Assembly (NCBI RefSeq): GCF_021728395.1 | Contig: NZ_JAKKCM010000004.1 | Location: 1 to 64,000 of the forward strand | DNA: 64,000 bases | Direction: 5' to 3' | Origin: Vibrio sp. J1-1 | GTDB taxonomy: Bacteria > Pseudomonadota > Gammaproteobacteria > Enterobacterales > Vibrionaceae | In this document: positions 34,293 through 43,509 of the stretch, piece after piece | How positions within the stretch are numbered: the first letter of the stretch is position 1 | Layout: each line of letters starts with the position of its first letter | Made by a program: the position numbers and the translations under genes | The notes under the pieces: generated by a model | What the model saw: only the letters and a program-made list of their open reading frames with translations | Database searches by the model: none | What the model was told of the DNA's origin: nothing

Positions 34293-34421
34293 GGCAACTT
34301 AATGCCCTGTTAATGAGTGAACAACGAATACCGAACTAACTACAAACCGCCTTAATCACTCAAGCCAACGCATAGTAAAAACACCACGTGTGCCGAATCG
34401 CTTTTAAATTATTTGTTACGT
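34293..34421 (-). repeat. attC site (Vibrio type)
   Basis: On the minus strand it begins GTAACAAATAATTTAAAAGC, continues GATTCGGCACACGTGG and ends CATTAACAGGGCATTAAGTTG. It overlaps the stop codon of the next cassette gene. The order is typical, though the final core is altered. Confidence 0.7.
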
Positions 34422-34796
34422 ACGATACTTAACCAGCTGTTGCCATACAGTAGAGCTAAATACAGTACTTGGAATTCTAACCATGCGTCTATTCATACCC
34501 TCCATGTAAGTCAGTTCTAAATATGACCATATGCTAAAACCTGAAATCTCAACATCACAACCATGTCCATCCAAAAAAATAATCCCGCGAGTTGTATTGA
34601 CAGAAAGATTTTTAAAGATATTTTGAAGATACTTTCGTTTATCAAAAGCTCGCCAAACAGATGATAGAACGAAACATACAAACAGAAATAAGCCAAACTC
34701 CCTAGACATCGCATAAAGCGCGCAAAAAAATACAGCATCTTTAACTAACTCAATTCCCAAATACCTATCAATCTTTAATAGGTCTCGCTCTTCCAT
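34416..34796 (-). CDS. Small membrane-associated protein (cassette gene)
   Basis: A 126-residue protein with a hydrophobic stretch at ~19-45 (DAVFFCALYAMSREFGLFLFVCFVLSSV) and a more polar C-terminal part. The start at ATG 34796 has GGAG 5 bases upstream. The ATG six codons earlier lies in attC sequence. I recognise no family. It is flanked by attC sites on both sides. Confidence 0.65.
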   Translation of the reverse strand: MEERDLLKIDRYLGIELVKDAVFFCALYAMSREFGLFLFVCFVLSSVWRAFDKRKYLQNIFKNLSVNTTRGIIFLDGHGCDVEISGFSIWSYLELTYMEGMNRRMVRIPSTVFSSTVWQQLVKYRT

Positions 34797-34807
34797 ATTT
34801 TCTCCAA

Positions 34808-34940
34808 AGCACATTACACCACATTACTGTGTGAGCGACGCAGTAACCTGACCATAACCATTGCGACGTAAACACATGACCCAATCCTGAGCTGAGAATG
34901 CCAAGCGTTGGGAATCCCTCTTGAACGCTTTATTAGCTTT
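34808..34940 (-). repeat. attC site (canonical Vibrio repeat)
   Basis: On the minus strand AATAAAGCGTTCAAGAGG is followed by GATTCCCAACGCTTGGCATT. It closes with TTACTGCGTCGCTCACACAGTAATG. The first arm is a near-perfect VPR match. Confidence 0.82.
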
Positions 34941-34953
34941 ATTAGCTATGTAT

Positions 34954-35736
34954 CTAGTTAGATGCATATTTTTTTGCAAAGTTACGCAAAACTTGCGCAT
35001 TATTGGCTGAGAGCTGAACACCACAAACTTCGCCATCAACACTAATATCTGGACTCGAATATGCAGGAATTATGTCTTTTTCATAAGACATTACTGTACC
35101 TCGGTTTGAGCACGTAGCACCAAAGCTATACCGCTCATTTTTATGAGGGAAGGTATTCTTGACAAAAGAGTCCACATCAAATTTTGGACTGTTCTCAAGT
35201 ACTGTTTTCATATCGTGATTTGCCCCACTTAAATGCCCTATTTCATGCTCCATCGCACTATCGTAGCAATTTAGACCAATTACAAAGTAGTTGGCACTCG
35301 CCGATGCAACTCCACACCATTGCGATTTAAAGCTGTCAGCCGCATTTGAAAACAAAATTGCCTTAAAAATTGGAACACCAGAGCTGTTGGTTTCAGGAAT
35401 TTCATATGCCGAATGATATTTCAGAAGATCTTTGGCGACATCAACATGTTGAAACCATGTGCTATCTATATGCGAAAGGTACTCTACTTTTGTAACTTTT
35501 CTTTTTATTGGGATACATGAATTCTCTAGCGTAAGATTTGAATATTCCACCCAAGTATTAATTTTAGAGTCAACAAATTTTTTTGAGTACTCATCAAGCA
35601 CATTTTCATCAATGTAAAAATAAATTTCCGTCTCCAATTTAGGAGAGTTAGGGCAATCAGGAAGCTTCAGCTCTCCTGCAACAGCGTAAACGCATTGAAT
35701 TGATAAGATGACTATGAATATTTTTACTGCTCTCAT
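34954..35736 (-). CDS. Secreted metzincin-type metalloprotease (cassette gene)
   Basis: A 260-residue protein with a signal peptide (~1-19). HEIGHLSGANHD (164-175) is the zinc-binding HExxHxxGxxH/D signature with three His and an ADAM-like Asp. GTVMSYEKD puts the Met-turn methionine at ~216. Several cysteines suit an extracytoplasmic protein. The end, SSPDISVDGEVCGV, resembles reprolysin-like bacterial proteases. It is shorter than most secreted vibrio proteases and has no propeptide or targeting domain that I can see. It is the upstream-most gene of the first cassette block, with an attC after it and a diverged repeat before it. Confidence 0.82.
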   Translation of the reverse strand: MRAVKIFIVILSIQCVYAVAGELKLPDCPNSPKLETEIYFYIDENVLDEYSKKFVDSKINTWVEYSNLTLENSCIPIKRKVTKVEYLSHIDSTWFQHVDVAKDLLKYHSAYEIPETNSSGVPIFKAILFSNAADSFKSQWCGVASASANYFVIGLNCYDSAMEHEIGHLSGANHDMKTVLENSPKFDVDSFVKNTFPHKNERYSFGATCSNRGTVMSYEKDIIPAYSSPDISVDGEVCGVQLSANNAQVLRNFAKKYASN

Positions 35737-36186
35737 TACTACCTCAAAAATAGCTAACGCTTTTTATACGTCGCCAAGCTGCTTTTTATGACAAATATGA
35801 TGTCGTCTTTTTTTCAACACTTCAAAGGATAATCAGTAAGTTAGCGATCGATACTACGAATTTGACTATACAATATTGCATTATTCTGGACTTTCGATTT
35901 GAAGCAGCCATTAAGGAAAATTTTGTTAGCGAAAGACGCACAATCACCTAAAAAGGTCGCAGGCAGAGCACCTCATTATTCACCTGCTCCAACCATGTGT
36001 TAAACGCTGATATTCAGCCATTAATGTTAGAAATAACAAGACTTAGACATTAGATGGGTTCACATTGCATATAATTGGACTATTGTGATCACGTAGAACG
36101 GTTTAACTGGTTATAATAAGGTGTTTTTCAGTTTCTTTGGTATTGAAAATCCCCTCTTAACGTGACGTTAAATTTTAGTCGGAGAT
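35737..36186. other. Intergenic region at the edge of the first cassette block
   Basis: Close to the protease start is GCGTTAGC, an attC-like core, followed by the diverged repeat listed separately. The rest is AT-rich with no supported gene or RNA. It separates a minus-strand cassette block from a plus-strand membrane protein gene. Confidence 0.45.
35790..35872 (-). repeat. Cassette-edge repeat, copy A (diverged)
   Basis: The core TTCAAAGGATAATCAGTAAG followed by TTAGCGATCGATAC matches copies at 56513-56612 and 59838-59935 over about 40 bases, with weaker similarity beyond. It lies upstream of the protease gene, the first gene of its block. Confidence 0.6.
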
Positions 36187-36489
36187 ATGAAATTGGCGAG
36201 AACAGTAATTATCATAACCATGCTTATGCATGGCGTGTTTTTCATTGCACTAAAAAATGTGTGGCTCCATGGTAGCGATCGTCACATCATACTATTCACG
36301 GCAATATGGTTTTTGGGTTCTGTCATCTCTCTAGTCAGGCTGCGAGAGGCGATTAAAGTTCAGAGTATTACTTCACTTTTTGACAAAATCGGAAGTGTTG
36401 CTTTGTGTTTAATCACATTGATTCCTCTTAGTTTGGGGGGCGTCTTCATTTTTCACTTTATTTCTTCGAATGGCTTAGATTTTTGGTGA
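36187..36489 (+). CDS. Small membrane protein of unknown function
   Basis: A 100-residue protein with three likely transmembrane segments (~5-25, 33-50, 72-95). GGAG lies 2 bases before the ATG, which is rather close. I recognise no family. It stands alone on the plus strand next to the first cassette block and may itself be accessory. Confidence 0.6.
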   Translation: MKLARTVIIITMLMHGVFFIALKNVWLHGSDRHIILFTAIWFLGSVISLVRLREAIKVQSITSLFDKIGSVALCLITLIPLSLGGVFIFHFISSNGLDFW

Positions 36490-36523
36490 ACGCTGGCGGC
36501 TAGATTGAATTGAAGAAATCCAT

Positions 36524-36554
36524 CAGCTCTAAATACAAACGTATATTAGAGCTG
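36524..36554. terminator. Hairpin with CAGCTCT/AGAGCTG arms
   Basis: CAGCTCTAAATAC pairs with GTATATTAGAGCTG across a four-base loop. It lies between convergent genes and could terminate either. A second hairpin with the same arm core is at 37011-37055. Confidence 0.55.
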
Positions 36555-36630
36555 ACTGGTGAAAAGGATAAATGCGAAAGAATGAATAGAAATCAATGCG
36601 AAACCTTCAATCTCATATTTCAAATCTCAC

Positions 36631-36888
36631 CTATTTACCATCCGAAACGTTGATAGTGATCACACCAGCTTCAAGCGCCATATCGACCACTTTTTGAAAC
36701 TCGGCAGGGTGAAGCATGACATACCCTGTCAAAGCGTACCCATCATGTTTGGACGTTGGATCTCTTTCACCACTACCACTTATGCGAATCTCACCGGCGA
36801 CTAGCTCCGCCTTTCCCAACATGACTACACATTCGTCTTCTTCGATTTTACCCGTTGAAGAATATTCTCTAACAATTCCTACCTTCAT
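36631..36888 (-). CDS. Hypothetical protein
   Basis: An 85-residue soluble protein, acidic, with alternating hydrophobic residues suggesting beta structure (ECVVMLGKAELVAGEIRIS). I do not recognise a family. Coding character is good, but no strong Shine-Dalgarno is evident. Hairpins with similar arms lie on either side. Confidence 0.6.
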   Translation of the reverse strand: MKVGIVREYSSTGKIEEDECVVMLGKAELVAGEIRISGSGERDPTSKHDGYALTGYVMLHPAEFQKVVDMALEAGVITINVSDGK

Positions 36889-37010
36889 GTTTATTCACTC
36901 ATACAAGGGAGTTTATTGAATAGTAGTAACACGCTGAAAGTTCGTCAAAATAGAAAGTGATGTTATGGGCTTAAAGTAAAAATTGATAGGATGAAGGAAT
37001 AAAGGCGCAG

Positions 37011-37055
37011 AATCTGCCAGCTCTGATTACATGGTGAATAAAGAGCTGACAGATT
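37011..37055 (-). terminator. Hairpin after rlmF
   Basis: AATCTGCCAGCTCT pairs with AGAGCTGACAGATT (13 of 14) across a 17-base loop, 35 bases after the rlmF stop codon. It has no good T run, so termination is uncertain. Confidence 0.5.
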
Positions 37056-37089
37056 GGAAAATAATGGGTAGCTAGTTTTCTTTATTTGG

Positions 37090-38214
37090 CTATTTAAGCG
37101 CTCTCCACGCCTTGCGCTCTTCTTTATCCATATAAGACCATGCGATAAAGCGGCTTACTTTTTGACCTTGACTCATTTCTACCACGCGAATGGCTTTAAC
37201 GCCCAGCTTTTGCAGCTGCTTGCGCATTGGACGGACATTGTCTTTTTTCGAAATCAGCGTCGTGAACCAAAGTACTTGGGCACTGAAAGCTTGGCTTTCG
37301 TTGGCCATTTTTCGGATAAATGCCGCTTCCCCGCCTTCGCACCAAAGCTCCGCGTTTTGACCACCAAAGTTAAGTGTTGGTTTTGCCGTATCTACGCGCG
37401 TTGGTTTCACGCCTTTCTTACGTTGGTTGGCTCTTAGATTGTCCACTTTACGTTGGCTTCCCATCGCCGCATCTTCCGCTGAACGATGGAATGGTGGATT
37501 ACATGTTGTGACATCGTAACGTTCATTGGGCTGAATGACCCCGCGATAGATATTTGCTTGACTCATCTGTCGAACGAGTTCGATTCTGCCATTGAGCGAC
37601 ACATTGCCATCGACAATTGCCTGTGCCGATTCAATTGACTTCGGATCAACGTCGCTTCCGGTATAGTGCCATCCGTATTCTGTCACTCCAACAATTGGGT
37701 AGATACAGTTTGCACCGACGCCAATGTCTAGAGCACGCACATCATGATGTGGGTATTTACCTTTCACTTCCCCATCCAGTAACTCAGCGATACGGTGAAT
37801 GTAGTCCGCACGCCCGGGAATTGGTGGGCAAAGATAGTGTTCGGGGATATCCCAAAATTCAATATCGTAATGCGCCGCTAGCAAGGCTTTGTTGAGCATT
37901 TTGACCGCTTTTTGATCAGAGAAGTTGATCGAGTCTTCCCCTTTCGGATTTTTAATCACAAAAGCTTTTAATCGAGGCTCACTCGCAGTCAATTTTTTAA
38001 AATCATAACGGCCACGATGCTGGTTACGCTCGTGTAATCCACTTTTAGCCACTTTAATGAAGTCCACATCGCTTTTCGTTGCCACTGACGACTTTGCTTT
38101 GGCAGAGTTTTTTGGCTTCACACGTTTCTCGCCTTTTGCATCACCTTTACCCTGCTTTGGCTTGGCAGTTTTTTTAGATTTTTCTGGCTTAGCGGTGTGG
38201 TTATTGTTCTTCAT
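37090..38214 (-). CDS. rlmF: 23S rRNA (adenine(1618)-N6)-methyltransferase
   Basis: A 374-residue RlmF protein. Residues 1-50 are a Lys-rich extension ([20 protein letters not shown]). The methyltransferase domain follows, with [10 protein letters not shown]-like [49 protein letters not shown] for SAM binding, and the N6-adenine catalytic motif TCNPPFH (~240). It methylates A1618 of 23S rRNA. Its start overlaps the YgjP-like gene by 14 bases. Confidence 0.95.
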   Translation of the reverse strand: MKNNNHTAKPEKSKKTAKPKQGKGDAKGEKRVKPKNSAKAKSSVATKSDVDFIKVAKSGLHERNQHRGRYDFKKLTASEPRLKAFVIKNPKGEDSINFSDQKAVKMLNKALLAAHYDIEFWDIPEHYLCPPIPGRADYIHRIAELLDGEVKGKYPHHDVRALDIGVGANCIYPIVGVTEYGWHYTGSDVDPKSIESAQAIVDGNVSLNGRIELVRQMSQANIYRGVIQPNERYDVTTCNPPFHRSAEDAAMGSQRKVDNLRANQRKKGVKPTRVDTAKPTLNFGGQNAELWCEGGEAAFIRKMANESQAFSAQVLWFTTLISKKDNVRPMRKQLQKLGVKAIRVVEMSQGQKVSRFIAWSYMDKEERKAWRALK

Positions 38215-38716
38215 TCGAATTCGCTTTTAAATCGAGGTAAATCATAAACAGACGGGCATCAAACTCTAACTGGTGATACTCGGGTTCCATATAACAGCAC
38301 AGTTGGTAAAACGCTTTATCATGGTTTTTCTCTCGCGTATGAGCCAGCTCATGAACCACCAACATTCTCAGTAGTGGTTCCGGTGCTTCTTTAAAGACAT
38401 TCGCGATACGAATCTCGTTCTTCGATTTGAGCTTGCCACCATGATTACGACTGATCACGCTGTGCAGCCCTAGCGCATTATTGATCAAGTGAATTTTCTT
38501 ATCGTAGACCACTTTACTGATCGGTGCTGCTTTCTTCATGTAACGATTTTTTATCGCTATGGCGTACTCATACAGCGCCTTTTCACTTTTAATTTGATGA
38601 CGTTCTGGATAGCGCTTTTCAAACCAAGGAACCAGTTTACCGCTGTCTACCAGCGAGCTCACTTGCTCAACAATGTGTGGAGGGTAACCCTGAATGTATC
38701 GAAGTGACGGATGCAT
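38201..38716 (-). CDS. YgjP-like metallopeptidase domain protein
   Basis: A 171-residue protein with the zinc-binding motif [18 protein letters not shown] (~117-134), HExxH plus a downstream His, as in the YgjP/DUF45 group of WLM-type peptidases. The preceding LLRMLV and [10 protein letters not shown] fit the family. The exact substrate is unknown. It is translated just ahead of rlmF and probably cotranscribed with it. Confidence 0.85.
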   Translation of the reverse strand: MHPSLRYIQGYPPHIVEQVSSLVDSGKLVPWFEKRYPERHQIKSEKALYEYAIAIKNRYMKKAAPISKVVYDKKIHLINNALGLHSVISRNHGGKLKSKNEIRIANVFKEAPEPLLRMLVVHELAHTREKNHDKAFYQLCCYMEPEYHQLEFDARLFMIYLDLKANSNEEQ

Positions 38717-38865
38717 GGTATAAAGTCTGCTATGACAAGGGAAAGGCGCTAAATATACCTGAGATAATCAGCACTTTCACCCTCGCTTTGACAATAGATT
38801 TCGCCTTTCAATTGTCGACAAAGGTCGTTAAACTTCGCATCCCAAAGATAATGGAGAGAAATTCA

Positions 38866-39096
38866 ATGAAACGTGTCGTTCTTTACGTTAAAGACAAATG
38901 CCCCCACTGCAAAGATGCTCAACGTTATCTGGACTCGAAAAACATCACTTACCGTCTGTGCAACGCGAAAATGCAGCGCGGTCGTAAAGAACTGGATGCC
39001 TTGGGTGTCCGCTCACTTCCAGTCCTGAAAATTGGCGATCGATTGATGATTGGCTGGAATCCCAAAAACTTCGAAAAGATGTATAAAGGTGACTAG
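38866..39096 (+). CDS. Glutaredoxin-family protein
   Basis: A 76-residue thioredoxin-fold protein with the redox motif CPHC (11-14), the cis-Pro in VRSLPVLKIGD and a C-terminal helix. The start is the ATG at 38866 with GGAGAG upstream. A longer frame to 38677 overlaps the divergent gene and has no family character. It probably reduces disulfides or mixed disulfides with glutathione in the cytosol. Confidence 0.88.
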   Translation: MKRVVLYVKDKCPHCKDAQRYLDSKNITYRLCNAKMQRGRKELDALGVRSLPVLKIGDRLMIGWNPKNFEKMYKGD

Positions 39097-39107
39097 TTTT
39101 TAACTGG

Positions 39108-39977
39108 CTACAAATAACGTTTAACGAAATCAATAAACGTCCTGTCGGCAATCGATAAGTAACCGTCTTTCCGCCACGCTAGCGCCAGATCGAGCGTGAC
39201 TGGCGGATTAAACGGAATCCCCACCACATCTTTTTCATGCTGAGTGACCAATTCCAGTAACGCCGTGATCGCAAACTCATGCTTTACGATGCTGAGGATC
39301 AATGGCAATAAGTTGGTTTCAAATGACGACTTCATGGTAAAGCCGTGCTCCTCGCTGACCTGGTCTAAAAACTCACGGTGGAAATAGCCGCGCTGGAACA
39401 TCACCAATTCATGTTCAAAAAACTCATCAAAGGTGAGTGATTCACGCTGTGCTAATTCGTGCTCTGGCGCGACAACCGCAACCATCTGGCTGGTAAACAG
39501 ATGATCGGTCTCGAGATCGTCAGGTACATTGTCACAACTTATTACCCCGATATCTAACCGCCCATCAAGCAACATACTTCTTATCGAATGCGTTCCTGCT
39601 TCCACCAGCGTTAATTTCAAATCCGGGAACCGGCTCTTAAACGCCATGACGATGCGTGGGAAAAAATAGCTTCCCATCATCGACGGCGTTCCCAAGCGCA
39701 CCTCGCCTTTGGCCAACCCTTTCAGTTCGTTAATCGCTAGCTGCGCGTCATGCAATTGCTGAATGACACGCTTCGCGTGAACCAGCAGGGTTTCGCCCTC
39801 TTGAGTTAAGCTAATTTTCTTATCTTCTCGCCGAAAAAGCGTCACTCCCAACGACTGCTCGAATTTTTTAATCGAGATACTTAAGGCAGGCTGAGCAATG
39901 TTCAGCACCTTAGCTGCATGGGTAATATTGCCTTGCTCTGCGACAGCAAGAAAATGTTTCAGTTGCTTCGATTCCAC
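39108..39977 (-). CDS. LysR-family transcriptional regulator
   Basis: A 289-residue LysR regulator. The N-terminal HTH spans ~1-60 (LKHFLAVAEQGNITHAAKVLNIAQPALSISIKKFE with LFRRE). The effector domain lies at ~90-285 (VRLGTPSMMGSYFFPRIV, LDGRLDIGVISC). It starts with GTG. It is divergent from the MFS transporter gene 113 bases away, so it likely controls that gene. Confidence 0.92.
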   Translation of the reverse strand: MESKQLKHFLAVAEQGNITHAAKVLNIAQPALSISIKKFEQSLGVTLFRREDKKISLTQEGETLLVHAKRVIQQLHDAQLAINELKGLAKGEVRLGTPSMMGSYFFPRIVMAFKSRFPDLKLTLVEAGTHSIRSMLLDGRLDIGVISCDNVPDDLETDHLFTSQMVAVVAPEHELAQRESLTFDEFFEHELVMFQRGYFHREFLDQVSEEHGFTMKSSFETNLLPLILSIVKHEFAITALLELVTQHEKDVVGIPFNPPVTLDLALAWRKDGYLSIADRTFIDFVKRYL

Positions 39978-40089
39978 TAGATCAAAAATATATGTTAACC
40001 ATATTTTTAATATATTTTTTTAATCCACGATAAGCTGATAGATTGATCACAGTTTCTTTATATTTGCGCTCTCGCATCAGGCAGGACAC

Positions 40090-41313
40090 ATGGTCATCTT
40101 CGGCACGCCAGAATACAAACGAATCACGCTCGCGCTTGCGCTGGGTTCATTCTTAGTCTTCTCTAATTTATATCAGTTGCAGCCAATGTTGCCGACCTTT
40201 GCTCAGTTGTTTGCCATTTCTGAAACGCAGGTGAACTGGTTGTTTGCCTCCTCCACGCTGGCGCTCTCTTTCAGCCTGGTACCAATGGCAGTCTTGTCTG
40301 AGTCCATTGGACGAAAACCGGTCATGATGGCAGGTTTATTCGCGATCCCGGTTCTATCTGCACTGATGCTACTTGGTGATTCATTCCTGTTTTTGGTTAT
40401 CTGTCGCGCCCTTATTGGTGTCGCATTGGCGGCTTTTGCTGCCGTAGCGGTCGCCTATATGGCAGAAGAACTCGATAAACACGCGTTCTCTATGGCGATA
40501 GGGACTTATATTGCAGCCAACTCATTAGGTGGCATTGTAGGACGTATTAGTGGCGGCTTATTGGCTGACAACTTCAGTGTTGATGTTGCGATTGAAGCAA
40601 TAATGGTAGTAACACTTTTAGGGGTTATCTGTGTACATTATTTGCTGCCAAAACAACGTAACTTCACCCCGTCTTCGAGTGGATTAAGACAACAAAACCG
40701 AGCCATCTTAGGTCATTTCAAGAACCAGCGTATATGGATCGCCATGTTGATTGGTGGCCTTAATTTCGCACTATTTGTTAACCTGTATTCGGTCATGGGC
40801 TTTAGATTGGTGAGTGAGCCCCATAATATTCCGGTCGGCTTGGCATCACTTATCTTCGTTTGCTATCTGGGCGGTACGTTCTCTTCCCGTTGCGCAGGCC
40901 ACTGGAGTAAACGTTACTCGTCTATTTTGGGTATGTTCTTAGGTGCTATTCTCAGCATAAGTGGCATGTGGATCGCCGCAATCGAAAGTGTTACTGCAAT
41001 GCTCTTCGGCTTGCTACTGATTAGCTTTGGTGCTTTCTTCACCCACACTTTGGCGTACGGCTGGGTTGGCCAAAAAGCAACAACCGCGAAAGCGACTGCA
41101 ACGGCTCTGTACCTCGTGCATTACTATGTGGGCGGCAGTCTTGGTGGATTCTTACTGCTTTACTGCTGGCAACATGGCGGATGGTCAGCAGTACTTATCG
41201 GCGGTAGCGTGGTCTATCTAGCGATGTTTAGCGCGATAGCTTATCTCAAACGCATCACACAGACACACGACACAAAGGAAAGCGAAGAGGTAACGGGATT
41301 GAGAAGAAGTTAA
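40090..41313 (+). CDS. MFS transporter (YnfM-like)
   Basis: A 407-residue protein with twelve hydrophobic segments. The motif between helices 2 and 3 is LSESIGRKPVMMAGLF (~73-88), a form of the MFS GxxxDRxGRR motif. The order and sequence are close to YnfM/drug efflux members. The substrate is unknown. The divergent LysR gene suggests induction by its substrate. Confidence 0.9.
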   Translation: MVIFGTPEYKRITLALALGSFLVFSNLYQLQPMLPTFAQLFAISETQVNWLFASSTLALSFSLVPMAVLSESIGRKPVMMAGLFAIPVLSALMLLGDSFLFLVICRALIGVALAAFAAVAVAYMAEELDKHAFSMAIGTYIAANSLGGIVGRISGGLLADNFSVDVAIEAIMVVTLLGVICVHYLLPKQRNFTPSSSGLRQQNRAILGHFKNQRIWIAMLIGGLNFALFVNLYSVMGFRLVSEPHNIPVGLASLIFVCYLGGTFSSRCAGHWSKRYSSILGMFLGAILSISGMWIAAIESVTAMLFGLLLISFGAFFTHTLAYGWVGQKATTAKATATALYLVHYYVGGSLGGFLLLYCWQHGGWSAVLIGGSVVYLAMFSAIAYLKRITQTHDTKESEEVTGLRRS

Positions 41314-41363
41314 TCTGGATCTCTGCTATGCTTGCGCCACTTTCAAAATGATTTAAAAATCGT

Positions 41364-41945
41364 ATGTCAACGCGCTCAACACCAACTAACCAAACTACAG
41401 ATATAAACGCGATCACCCAACAAGTGGATCAATGGCTGAATGATGTCGTTATCGGACTGAATTTATGCCCGTTTGCTGCCAAACCGCAACGCAATAAACA
41501 AATTAAAATCTTTGTTAGTGAGGCGTCTCAAGAAGAATCCTTACTGGAAGATATTTTGTTGCAGTTAATTGAACTAAGCAATACAGAACCAGAACAACTG
41601 GAAACGACCTTAGTCGTAGTTCCAAATATGCTCGACGATTTCTGGGACTACAACCTATTTATTGACTGGGTTGAAGGCTTAATCAAGCAGCAAGATTGGG
41701 AAGGTATTTTCCAGGTGGCCACGTTCCATCCGGATTACTGTTTTGGTGGTGCAGAGCCAGAAGACGACGAGAACCTCACTAACCGCTCGCCTTATCCAAT
41801 CTTCCATCTTATTCGTGAAGAGAGTATGGAAAAGGTGTTGAAACACTACCCTGACCCTGAGTCAATCCCAGATACCAACATCGCGCGTGTTTCTGCACTT
41901 TCAGAGGAAGAGCGCAAAACGTTGTTCCCATATTTATTTAGATAA
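41364..41945 (+). CDS. DUF1415 family protein
   Basis: A 193-residue protein with DUF1415 hallmarks: GLNLCPFAAKP (~31-41), FQVATFHPDYCFGG (~116-129) and the NRSPYPIFHLIREESM block (~138-153). No function is established for the family, although conserved Cys and His suggest a catalytic or metal-binding role. It follows the MFS gene by 50 bases on the same strand, and cotranscription is possible. Confidence 0.88.
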   Translation: MSTRSTPTNQTTDINAITQQVDQWLNDVVIGLNLCPFAAKPQRNKQIKIFVSEASQEESLLEDILLQLIELSNTEPEQLETTLVVVPNMLDDFWDYNLFIDWVEGLIKQQDWEGIFQVATFHPDYCFGGAEPEDDENLTNRSPYPIFHLIREESMEKVLKHYPDPESIPDTNIARVSALSEEERKTLFPYLFR

Positions 41946-42083
41946 AAACGGCTTATAACGTTCAGAACAGCACCCTACTTCACTCCACGAGGCAGATTTA
42001 ATAATCAGTTAGAATCTTGTCTCTTGGGGAATAAAGAGCGGTTTGTTATCATTACCGCTTCAATCGATTCAATGGATATCAGA

Positions 42084-42659
42084 ATGCAACTGTCAAAGCT
42101 AACCCAAGAGATTTTTGATCACTTATACCGTGACATCACCGAGTTCCGTAGCACGTTTGACCTTCCGGTCGCTGACGAAGCGAGCCTGGATACACAGGCG
42201 GATACGCTACACACATCTTTGGCGATCGAAGAGCTGACTGAGCTGGCTGAAGCAGATTGTAAAACAGAACAAGCAGACGCAATTGTAGACAGCGTTTACG
42301 TTCTTATGGGTCGTCTTGTACACCTTGGTAACAGCAAAGTGGAAGACAACCTAGCGATCAGTTACCTGATTGACCTGCTACTGAACGTTGCGGTAAACCG
42401 TGGTATCGACTTTATCCCTTGCTGGGACGAAGTGCACTCAAGCAACATGAGCAAAGTGTGCCGCAATGAAAAAGAATACACAGAAACAGAAGCATTCTAC
42501 GCAGAACAAGGCATCAAGCTGATGGCCGTTCACCAAGGTGAATACATCATCGCTAAGTGCGCAGAGGACTTTGTATCTGAAGGCAAAACCGTACGTAAAG
42601 GCAAAGTGCTAAAATCGGTTTACTACCGTCCGGCGGACCTTAAGCCACTGACGCAATAA
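42084..42659 (+). CDS. MazG-like nucleotide pyrophosphohydrolase family protein
   Basis: A 191-residue protein. SLAIEELTELAEADCKTEQADAIVDSVYVLMG (~45-76) has the EExxE and ExxD metal-binding pattern of all-alpha NTP pyrophosphohydrolases (PRA-PH/MazG-like). The C-terminal half is specific to this vibrio/gamma group. It is expected to remove pyrophosphate from unwanted nucleotides. The start at 42084 was chosen at the conserved MQLSKLTQEIFDHLY; in-frame ATGs at 42024 and 42072 are possible. Confidence 0.78.
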   Translation: MQLSKLTQEIFDHLYRDITEFRSTFDLPVADEASLDTQADTLHTSLAIEELTELAEADCKTEQADAIVDSVYVLMGRLVHLGNSKVEDNLAISYLIDLLLNVAVNRGIDFIPCWDEVHSSNMSKVCRNEKEYTETEAFYAEQGIKLMAVHQGEYIIAKCAEDFVSEGKTVRKGKVLKSVYYRPADLKPLTQ

Positions 42660-42681
42660 ACAGCGACAAAAATCACATCGA

Positions 42682-42709
42682 AAAAACGACCCGAGTGGGT
42701 CGTTTTTTT
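42682..42709 (+). terminator. Rho-independent terminator
   Basis: AAAACGACCC pairs with GGGTCGTTTT around GAGT, followed by TTTA. It serves the MazG-like gene and, in reverse, btuD. Confidence 0.9.
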
Positions 42710-42741
42710 ATTGCTTGAAAGCTAAGAGAGAATAGGAAAAC

Positions 42742-43509
42742 CTATTCGAAAAGCAGATACGGTTTCTCTTCAACCATCACCCTTCTGACCTGAGTATTGA
42801 ATACCTCTCCCAACCCCTCTTCTGTTAATACATCTTCAGCTTTGCCTGATGAGTGCAACACGCCATTACTCAGCAACAGCACCTTATCAGCATGCCTTAG
42901 TGTTCGGTTTAAATCATGGTTCGCGACCAACACACCAACACCTTGAGCAGCGACTTCGGCAATCAGCTGATAGAGTAGCCCCTCTTGGGCGATATCTAAC
43001 GGGGCTGCGGGCTCATCCAAAATCAGTAACTGCGAATACGGATTGATACTGCGCCAAACCTGTAAGCAGACGCCAGCCAATCTCACACGTTGCCACTCAC
43101 CTCCAGAAAGCGTCTGAATGCTACGGTGTAACTTATCCTGCAACTGAACAAGCTCTATTACCGCGTTTACGGCATCACGCACTTTACTGTCGGCAATCTT
43201 GACCCCAGTTGGTAGAGACAGTGCTAAGTACTGGAACACGTCGACGTTAAACACCGGTCTGGATTGCTGACATAAATAACCTCTGAGGTAAGCCTGCTCA
43301 GACAGAGGCATAGCGAGCAAATCTCCACTATTAACGCTGACTTCACCACTCACTGAATCGTGACCGGAAAGCGTGCCGGAAATAGCGGCTAGCAACGTGC
43401 TTTTCCCAGAGCCGTTGGGGCCCACGACGTGTACTATCTCCCCTGCATCACATTCAAACGATAATGGCAATAGTCGGTTACCCACCGCTATGTGCTTAAC
43501 GTGCATCAT
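42742..43509 (-). CDS. btuD: Vitamin B12 ABC importer ATPase
   Basis: A 255-residue ATPase with Walker [10 protein letters not shown] (~31-39), signature LSGGEWQRV, Walker [13 protein letters not shown] and switch His in VANHDLN. Sequence and neighbour match BtuD. It pairs with the BtuC permease, whose gene overlaps its start by 14 bases. The binding protein BtuF is not in this window. Confidence 0.92.
   Translation of the reverse strand: MMHVKHIAVGNRLLPLSFECDAGEIVHVVGPNGSGKSTLLAAISGTLSGHDSVSGEVSVNSGDLLAMPLSEQAYLRGYLCQQSRPVFNVDVFQYLALSLPTGVKIADSKVRDAVNAVIELVQLQDKLHRSIQTLSGGEWQRVRLAGVCLQVWRSINPYSQLLILDEPAAPLDIAQEGLLYQLIAEVAAQGVGVLVANHDLNRTLRHADKVLLLSNGVLHSSGKAEDVLTEEGLGEVFNTQVRRVMVEEKPYLLFE

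Noticed and set aside
34824-35042. 72-codon minus-strand frame ending in an attC
   Set aside because: It lies in the attC arm and overlaps the protease gene 3' end in another frame. Its translation is attC sequence, a common false call in integron arrays.
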